Shown here piece after piece: positions 46,944-52,810 of a stretch of DNA of 52,810 nt (its first letter is position 1; each line of letters opens with the position of its first letter). A program made the translations under genes and the position numbers. Source of the DNA: Allobacillus salarius (GTDB taxonomy: Bacteria > Bacillota > Bacilli > Bacillales > Alkalibacillaceae). The stretch is from the NCBI RefSeq assembly GCF_007559425.1, contig NZ_VMHE01000016.1, positions 1-52,810 of the forward strand, in the 5' to 3' direction. The notes below the pieces were generated by a model. That model was not told the DNA's origin and did not search any database. It was given only the letters and a program-made list of their open reading frames with translations.

Positions 46944-48128
46944 TTATTGTTTTGGTACTTCGATTAACACAGCATCACCTTGGCCGCCACCTGAACAAAT
47001 TGCAGCGATGCCAAGTCCGCCACCACGGCGTTTCAATTCATAAGCTAATGTCAAAATAATTCGTGCACCACTCGCACCGATCGGGTGACCAAGCGCAACG
47101 GCTCCACCGTTCACGTTCACTTTTTCTGGGTCAAGGCCTGCGATTTCACCACTAGCCAAGCTGACCGCTGCAAACGCTTCGTTCACTTCGAATAAATCAA
47201 TATCATCAATTTTATAGCCTGTTTTTTCTAAAAGTTTATTAATGACAAGACCTGGCGTTTCCGGGAAACGATCCGCTTCAACGGCTAATTCTGCATTTCC
47301 GAGTACTGTCGCAAGTGGTGTTTTGCCAAGCTCTTCAGCTTTCTTATCAGACATCAACACCATAGCTGCAGCACCGTCATTCACGCCTGGTGCGTTCCCA
47401 GCTGTAATCGTTCCGTCCTTGTCAAAAGCAGGGCGCAATTTAGCTAATGCTTCTTTTGAAGTTTCACGAGGCGCCTCGTCCGTATCAACAGTAATCGGAT
47501 CTTTTTTCCGCTGAGGTACTTCTACAGGTACGATTTCTTCAGCGAGTTTGCCCTCTTCAATTGCTTTTAGCGCACGCTCATGACTTTTCGCAGACCATTC
47601 GTCTTGCGCTTCACGAGTTAATTTGAATTTTTCCGCTGTACGGTTGCCGTAAGTTCCCATGTGGACATTTTCAAACGAGCAAGTAAGTCCATCATGGACC
47701 ATGCTGTCGACAACTTTTTTGTCACCCATACGTAGTCCCCACCGAGCCTCCGGCAAAACATATGGCGCATTGCTCATCGATTCCATTCCACCAGCAACGA
47801 TGACTTCTTCTTCACCTGAACGGATTAACAGATCGCCGAGTGTCACACTGCGAAGACCTGATGCACATACTTTATTAATTGTCTCCGTTTTCGTTTCCCA
47901 AGGAAGTCCTGCTTCGCGCATAGCCTGTCTGGATGGAAGCTGTCCTTGCCCACCTTGCAAGACATTTCCGATAATGACTTCTTGCACGTCTTTTCCTTCG
48001 ATCTCAGCACGCTTGACCGCTTCTTTAATAGCGATTCCACCAAGTTGTGCCGCTGTTAACGGTGCAAGAGCTCCACCAAACTTACCGAATGGCGTACGAG
48101 CGCCAGCTAAAATAACTGTTTTTGTCAT
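46944..48128 (-). CDS. thl: Acetyl-CoA C-acetyltransferase (thiolase)
   Basis: Degradative thiolase giving two acetyl-CoA from acetoacetyl-CoA, or the reverse. 394 residues with the nucleophile Cys88 ([12 protein letters not shown]), His in [10 protein letters not shown] and Cys378 ([11 protein letters not shown]). Equivalent to B. subtilis mmgA. It is the first gene of the thl-hbd-acd-acd-meaB-tetR-icmF operon. GGGAGG lies 8 nt before ATG. A cre site and promoter lie 60-110 bp upstream. Confidence 0.96.
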   Translation of the reverse strand: MTKTVILAGARTPFGKFGGALAPLTAAQLGGIAIKEAVKRAEIEGKDVQEVIIGNVLQGGQGQLPSRQAMREAGLPWETKTETINKVCASGLRSVTLGDLLIRSGEEEVIVAGGMESMSNAPYVLPEARWGLRMGDKKVVDSMVHDGLTCSFENVHMGTYGNRTAEKFKLTREAQDEWSAKSHERALKAIEEGKLAEEIVPVEVPQRKKDPITVDTDEAPRETSKEALAKLRPAFDKDGTITAGNAPGVNDGAAAMVLMSDKKAEELGKTPLATVLGNAELAVEADRFPETPGLVINKLLEKTGYKIDDIDLFEVNEAFAAVSLASGEIAGLDPEKVNVNGGAVALGHPIGASGARIILTLAYELKRRGGGLGIAAICSGGGQGDAVLIEVPKQ

Positions 48129-48186
48129 GAAAATTCCTCCCCTTTTTGGTTTCTCATTTCAAATATGTTGACTGAATATTTTATCT

Positions 48187-48200
48187 TGTAAACGTTATCA
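48187..48200 (-). promoter_or_regulatory. cre site (CcpA) of the acyl-CoA operon
   Basis: TGTAAACGTTATCA matches the Bacillus cre consensus TGWAANCGNTNWCA at every position. It lies just downstream of the thl -10 box, over the expected transcript start, the classical place for CcpA repression. B. subtilis mmg genes are likewise under CcpA control. Confidence 0.85.
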
Positions 48201-48203
48201 TCC

Positions 48204-48236
48204 ATTATAACATACTTTCGACTGAACGCTCGCTCA
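48204..48236 (-). promoter_or_regulatory. thl operon promoter with candidate TetR operator
   Basis: Minus-strand TATAAT (48209-48204) is a perfect -10. Upstream, TGAGCGAGCGTTCA (48236-48223) is a 14-bp imperfect palindrome (10 of 14 positions symmetric) across the -35 region, which otherwise lacks a good TTGACA. The TGA..TCA form resembles operators of FadR-like TetR regulators. Confidence 0.55.
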
Positions 48237-48423
48237 ATTTGGAATTTTTGTGAAGGAATTAAGTAGATATACTTTTTTTACACCCTTTTTGGGCATTAAT
48301 AGCTACTCTTCAAAAAACAACCAAAAGTTTTAAAAGAAAAAAGGAAATATCAATTATTTATAGAAGTAATATACTATGAAATTAATGTTATATTGAACAT
48401 TATTTAGAAATGAGGTTAAAACA

Positions 48424-49305
48424 GTGATTTTAGATGTACAGAACGTTCATAAGTCCTACGGAAAGGAAAAAATATTAAAAAATCTTTCTTTTGCTATTGA
48501 AGAGCCAAAAATGGTCGCTCTAGTAGGACCAAATGGGTCAGGTAAAACCACTCTTCTTAATATAATTACTGACCTAGTGAATGCTGATTCAGGTGTGATT
48601 AAGATAATGAATTTAAGTAATAAAAAACCCGAAATATTTAAAGAGACTTCATATATGCAAGATAATTCAGTCCTTTATGATTATTTGACAGGCTATGATC
48701 ACTTACAATTCATCGGAGATATTCAGGGGTTATCAAAGCAACAAATATTTTTGGCAGCTGAACGTATAGGTATGGAAGGCTATCTCTTTAAAAAAGTTAG
48801 TAAGTATTCTTTAGGGATGAAACAACACTTATTATTGACAATGGCTATATTAAATGATCCAAAATTGCTTATCTTAGATGAACCATTAAACGGTTTAGAT
48901 CCATCTAGTGCTATTAGAATACGGAACATTCTTTGGGAACTCTATAATGAAGGTAAAACAATTTTGCTATCTTCTCATAACCTTTCTGAAGTGGATCGTT
49001 TAACATCACATATTTTGTTCTTGAAAGAAGGCCATCTAATTGCTGAGGATTTATCTCTTAATCAAAGAACACTTTATGAAATAACTGTTAATGACCCACG
49101 GGCAGCTGAAAAGTATTTAGAAAATCATAATGTGGGGGTTAAACATATGGGAAATAACCAAATAGCTGTATTTATGCATGGGGATACTCTCCAAAATGTT
49201 TTGCAATCATTATTAGATAACAAGATAAAAGTACTCGATTTGAACAAGAAAGTTACGGGCTCTGAAGATCGTTATCAAATGGTTTTTGAACAAAAGGATG
49301 TTTAA
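48424..49305 (+). CDS. ABC transporter ATP-binding protein
   Basis: 293 residues from GTG 48424, with GAGG 9 nt upstream. Walker A GPNGSGKTTLL, signature YSLGMKQHLLLTMAIL, Walker B LLILDEPLNGLDP and switch ILLSSHNLSEVDR. The layout is that of BcrA/NosF-like exporters of antimicrobial peptides or lipids. It overlaps the permease by one base (TAATG). AT-rich codon use contrasts with the acyl-CoA operon. It is divergent from thl. Confidence 0.92.
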   Translation: MILDVQNVHKSYGKEKILKNLSFAIEEPKMVALVGPNGSGKTTLLNIITDLVNADSGVIKIMNLSNKKPEIFKETSYMQDNSVLYDYLTGYDHLQFIGDIQGLSKQQIFLAAERIGMEGYLFKKVSKYSLGMKQHLLLTMAILNDPKLLILDEPLNGLDPSSAIRIRNILWELYNEGKTILLSSHNLSEVDRLTSHILFLKEGHLIAEDLSLNQRTLYEITVNDPRAAEKYLENHNVGVKHMGNNQIAVFMHGDTLQNVLQSLLDNKIKVLDLNKKVTGSEDRYQMVFEQKDV

Positions 49306-51821
49306 TGATGAACCTGCTAAAATTTGAGATCAAAAAGATTTGGAGACAGAAAAAGATATTTTGGTTACTACTTATTTTGATTTTATTTATGAGTTTCCAA
49401 TATTACCAAAATACATTACACCAAGATAGTTTTATAGATCGTTTATACGAGTCAACTGAACCGTTAAAGGCCAACGTAACTGAAATTGAAAGGGAATTAG
49501 ATGAAAAAAGAGTAAATAACCAGTTAAATGAGTTAGAAAAACAACAATCTGTATATATTAAAGATATGAAGGCTGCCCTTCAACATTGGAGAAGTGCCAT
49601 TTATTCAGAAGAGTTACATAACCTCCCTCAGCTAGAGCATGAATTTCTAAAAAGCTTGCAAAATTACTTGAATAAAGATGGTGAGTTTGAAGCTTTAACT
49701 GGACTTAATCTAGAATATGTAATCCTAAAAAATACCTGGATGATTGATCATAATTTATCTATTGAAGATGAGGACTATCCCATCTCACCACATTTATTTA
49801 TGTTAGAGACAGGAGATTTATTATTTGGTGTTCTTGGAATCATCCTGTTATTGCTTATTTTCGGGAATATATTATCCATTGAAAGGGAACAACAAACGTG
49901 GTTTACATTGAAAACTCAACCAATTAAAAAATCCAGCATTATACTGTCTAAATATTTTACATTAATAAGTATGTTGTTTCTTTATGTAGTTGTGGTTGTG
50001 TTTATCGGAATGTTATTGCCTATTATACTAAATGATCACCATTTACTTTTAAACTATCCTCAAATCATATTCTCTGAAAACAAAATTAGGATTATTTCTT
50101 CGTTAACATATTTTTTATTTAAATCACTATTGTTCTTTGGAGCTGGAATTATATCATTTAGCCTATTATTACTGATTAGTATGGTTTTCAAGAAATCGTT
50201 TAGTAGTTTAATAGCAACTTTTTTCGTTTTACTAATTGGCCATTATCTAACTACGATTACAGATTTTTCAGCTCCCATGAATTTGTTTCATCATTATCAA
50301 CTCGGAGATATTATCATCGAAAATCGAGATATCTGGTATTATCCATTATTTGCAGTTTTATGGGCTATATTAATAGTACTAATAACGCTTTACATCCCAG
50401 AAAGACAAGCAGACCTTTTAAACGCCCAGTATCAAAAATCGGTCTTTAATTCAGGTGATACAAATTCAAAAAGAGGAGCACTTATAAATACGGTTATATT
50501 TGAATTAAGGAAACTGTTTCGAAAAGGTTATTTTCTGCAAGTAATATCCATTCTTTTTTTGTTAATTGTTATAGGTTATTTTTTTCTTAATCAAGAAGCA
50601 GATAAAATAGAGACTGAATACTTTAAACAATTAAACGATGAAGCGGTTGCTATCCAAGAAGAAATGATCCCTATGTATGAAAAAAAATTATTTGAATACG
50701 AGGATAGGTATGAGAAAACCAACGATAAAAGTGAACGTGAATATATTAAAAAATACATTGACGGAACAACCCAAGTTATTAATTTATATAAAGAACGTGT
50801 AGAAAAAATCGAAAAAGGAGTTAAGGAATATGAACTAGGTAACTGGGAAGCATTTCACGAACTACAACTATTTACAATAAAGTTGGTAAACGGCGATTTT
50901 GATGAGTCTTTACATTATATAGAACATAATTTCGATCATCAATTCCAGTATGAAGTAAGTGTCGAAGAAAAGGAATGGTCTATTAAAAATAATATTCAAC
51001 CTATTTTTCCTGGTGAATTTAGGCCTACAGTCCACGATGACTGGGGAGATAATCCTCAGGGGGAAATCAATCGTGATGCTTGGGAGGAAAGAAATCATAA
51101 GGTTAATTCAAGTGGCTTATATACCCTTTATCACTTCTATGAATACTATCTTTATCTAATACCGCTTGGTTTGTTTTTGTTTCTATTAGGTGGTGGATAT
51201 GCCGCTGAAAGAGGTAAGAAAAATACAATTCATTTTCTTCAAACGCAACCAATCTCTAAAACAACTATTTTTTTAGGAAAAATTTTGTCCTCTTCCTTGA
51301 TTTTCATCGTAAGTTATATTGGGTTAATGGTTTTACTCCTTTTTCTAGGTACGATTACTGATCGATTCGGGGATTGGAACTTTCCTATACTACACTATGA
51401 TAGTTTAAGTTCAACGTCTTCAGTAGGTTATACGGGCACTATAACAGATTATGAAAATTATGGATTTCACTTCACACCATTAGGCAACTATTTATTGAAA
51501 TGTATAGGTCTTCTTTTCATGTTAACCATTTTGGTTATTACTTTATCTGGTTTCATATCAACCTTTATCAAAAACACCTTTGCTGTGATGGTTTTTACAG
51601 TTTTAGTACTAGTTAGTGGACATTTTATTAGCATTGAATACCTATCAAAGTGGGCATTTTTATCACCTTTTATATACTTGGATCTGTTTAAAGTTTCAAA
51701 TGGTACAATGGCAACCTTATTAGATCAAAGCTTAATTAATACTACTATGGGAATCGTAACTTTATTTGTTTCCAGTTGTTTACTGGTTTATTTTAGTTGC
51801 ATTATATTGAAACGAGATTAG
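49305..51821 (+). CDS. Double-length ABC-2 permease (two fused halves)
   Basis: 838 residues, about twice the usual permease size. Each half has an N-terminal TM segment, a large extracellular helical loop (about residues 36-170 and 440-610) and a cluster of TM segments (about 175-365 and 620-835). The two halves show the same pattern (LLKFEIKKIWRQKK / NTVIFELRKLFRKG; LSIEREQQTWFTLKTQPIKKSSIILSKY / AERGKKNTIHFLQTQPISKTTIFLGKI, as positions around 185-225 and 640-675), so this is an internal duplication and fusion. One chain could supply a complete membrane domain. AAAAGG lies 7 nt before ATG. Confidence 0.88.
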   Translation: MMNLLKFEIKKIWRQKKIFWLLLILILFMSFQYYQNTLHQDSFIDRLYESTEPLKANVTEIERELDEKRVNNQLNELEKQQSVYIKDMKAALQHWRSAIYSEELHNLPQLEHEFLKSLQNYLNKDGEFEALTGLNLEYVILKNTWMIDHNLSIEDEDYPISPHLFMLETGDLLFGVLGIILLLLIFGNILSIEREQQTWFTLKTQPIKKSSIILSKYFTLISMLFLYVVVVVFIGMLLPIILNDHHLLLNYPQIIFSENKIRIISSLTYFLFKSLLFFGAGIISFSLLLLISMVFKKSFSSLIATFFVLLIGHYLTTITDFSAPMNLFHHYQLGDIIIENRDIWYYPLFAVLWAILIVLITLYIPERQADLLNAQYQKSVFNSGDTNSKRGALINTVIFELRKLFRKGYFLQVISILFLLIVIGYFFLNQEADKIETEYFKQLNDEAVAIQEEMIPMYEKKLFEYEDRYEKTNDKSEREYIKKYIDGTTQVINLYKERVEKIEKGVKEYELGNWEAFHELQLFTIKLVNGDFDESLHYIEHNFDHQFQYEVSVEEKEWSIKNNIQPIFPGEFRPTVHDDWGDNPQGEINRDAWEERNHKVNSSGLYTLYHFYEYYLYLIPLGLFLFLLGGGYAAERGKKNTIHFLQTQPISKTTIFLGKILSSSLIFIVSYIGLMVLLLFLGTITDRFGDWNFPILHYDSLSSTSSVGYTGTITDYENYGFHFTPLGNYLLKCIGLLFMLTILVITLSGFISTFIKNTFAVMVFTVLVLVSGHFISIEYLSKWAFLSPFIYLDLFKVSNGTMATLLDQSLINTTMGIVTLFVSSCLLVYFSCIILKRD

Positions 51822-52004
51822 TAACTGATAATTTATTTCCTTTCCCTTAAAGTTACTTCTTTACTAACACAAACTTAACACTTTTTTCTTCCAGTAACTT
51901 TTAAATTTCTTATGATGTTTCGGTTGATAATATACTCGTTCAGAAAACTCGATAATTATCTATAAAAATATTTTTATAATTTTCAAATAATTTTTAAAAA
52001 TTTA

Positions 52005-52033
52005 TTTATAATATAAACCATTTATAGTATAAT
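52005..52033 (+). promoter_or_regulatory. Promoter of the small secreted-protein gene
   Basis: TTTATA (52005-52010), 17-bp spacer, perfect TATAAT (52028-52033), then AGGAGG at 52051. The weak -35 limits confidence. Confidence 0.45.
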
Positions 52034-52065
52034 TGGGAAAATAAAAAGAAAGGAGGTTAAAAACT

Positions 52066-52334
52066 TTAAGAATAATAAAGTAATAATAATATCAATATTT
52101 ATGGTTCTGTCAATGCTCTTCATTTCAACTACAGCTTCTGCCTACGCACCTGACAGAATAGAGCGGATGTTCCAAGAGGTTACAAAAAAAGGTGATTATG
52201 AGTTTTATGGAACAACTGCTTACCAAAGGTATTACCGAGGATATCTACCTTATTTAGGACTAGGACTATCAGGAAACTTTCATATTTATTCGGGTTATCT
52301 TTATAGAGATGACTTACCTTATCCTATTTACTAG
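52066..52334 (+). CDS. Small secreted Tyr-rich protein; start codon apparently lost
   Basis: The frame from 52066 encodes KNNKVIIISIFMVLSMLF then ISTTASA, an ideal signal peptide, followed by a mature part of about 63 residues rich in Tyr and Gly (YYRGYLPYLGLGLSGN.., DDLPYPIY). AGGAGG at 52051 lies 8 nt before 52065, but the codon there (52065-52067 in frame terms, just before AAG) reads TTT rather than TTG or ATG. The first ATG is 52101, which leaves a signal peptide without its basic start. It is either a recent null mutation, a sequencing error, or use of the internal ATG. It follows the ABC transporter genes; a bacteriocin-like or cell-surface role is speculative. Confidence 0.45.
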
Positions 52335-52445
52335 ATTAAATGATAATTACACCGGTAGCCTATTACACGGATTGTTTTCAAATTTAAAATTCAATAATAA
52401 ACATATGAGTAACTTAGTCATAATTCAGGAAATAGCCATGGAGAG

Positions 52446-52733
52446 GCTGGGACAAATCTAAATTATAAACTCAGAAACACGAATGACAATCTAATTTTAG
52501 CGTAGGAAATATACGAAGACTTCTGCGGGAGCAAAAGCCTAGGTGAGACCCCGCAGTGCGAAGCACGAGGAGGCTCAACAGCTGCCAGCGATATAGAAGA
52601 CACTGCGATTTATCGCAGATGTCGCCTTATGCCCTGTGGGTAAAAGCGGAGTATATTTCCGAAGCGAGTTTTTTTCCGCATTACTAAATTAGAATGTTCG
52701 TATCTGAGTCAACTTTAAAGATTTTGTCCCAGC
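52446..52733. repeat. Nested palindromic element, 288 bp, non-coding
   Basis: Outer arms GCTGGGACAAATCT and AGATTTTGTCCCAGC; next inward, CTCAGAAACACGAATGACA..CTAATTTTAG against CTAAATTAGAATGTTCGTATCTGAG; next, GGAAATATACGAAG against AGTATATTTCCG. The core contains CTGCGGGAGC, GAGACCCCGCAGTGCG and GAGGAGGCTC, the inverse of the element at 44673-44782, plus a small hairpin CACTGCGATTTATCGCAGATG. No reading frame. A transcript would fold into one long rod. The last 75 bases of the window show nothing identifiable. Confidence 0.8.
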
Positions 52734-52810
52734 TGTAGACGTCAAGTAGATTTTTACACTTTTTGCTCGTATCCTTTTTACACTTCCGCTTGAAAAATGC
52801 TTTTCCTGTT

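Noticed and set aside
47659..48171. 170-codon open frame antisense to thl
   Set aside because: A shadow of thl that runs through the thl start and promoter.

Overview
The window is a chromosomal segment of a low-to-moderate GC, endospore-forming member of the Bacillales, most likely of the Planococcaceae/Sporosarcina type (family placement is inference). The basis is the Bacillus-like gene order rpoE-pyrG-spo0F-(fbaA)-fsa-murA-glpX-rho-rpmE-tdk-prfA-prmC-spoIIR-ywlC-mntP-ywlE-rpiB-ywlG-glyA-upp, the sporulation genes spoIIR (with a textbook sigma-F promoter) and spo0F, strong AGGAGG ribosome binding sites, and frequent TTG starts. Almost all core genes lie on the minus strand, so the order above reads right to left.

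Layout. 1-620: structured repeats with no convincing gene. 0.6-12.7 kb: secreted subtilase, membrane protein, upp, murB, glyA, ywlG, rpiB, ywlE, mntP, sua5 and spoIIR. 12.8-21.1 kb: accessory block between spoIIR and prmC, with two acetyltransferases, fosB, a PadR/HAAS pair, small membrane proteins, a decayed copy of the acetyltransferase pair, palindromic repeats, and an ABC operon headed by a DUF2089-type regulator. 21.1-36.0 kb: prmC-prfA-tdk-rpmE2-rho, a YtrA-like GntR/ABC operon, a NERD protein, then glpX-murA-fsa-spo0F-pyrG-rpoE. 36.2-38.1 kb: an orphan ABC-2 permease and a guanylate-kinase-like protein. 38.6-48.1 kb: one long acyl-CoA degradation operon, thl-hbd-acd-acd-meaB-tetR-icmF, with a perfect cre box at its promoter. 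48.4-52.3 kb: ABC transporter plus a small secreted protein. 52.4-52.7 kb: a nested palindromic element.

The most unusual signal is a set of eight intergenic tandem arrays, each with an exact 21-bp period. They lie at 344-553, 5634-5864, 10158-10468, 24029-24217, 28325-28471, 29601-29726, 37398-37514 and 38240-38512. They fall into several unrelated core sequences but share the same period, two DNA helical turns. All sit between transcription units of the core genome and none lies inside an operon or the accessory block.

Other points of note are a 29-codon remnant of fbaA left exactly where fbaA should be; a complete pyrG reiterative-transcription attenuator; inverted-repeat operator candidates upstream of the GntR, PadR and DUF2089 regulators; a roughly 35-bp repeat of the prmC 3' end bracketing the accessory block; and a secreted-protein gene whose start codon seems to have been lost.
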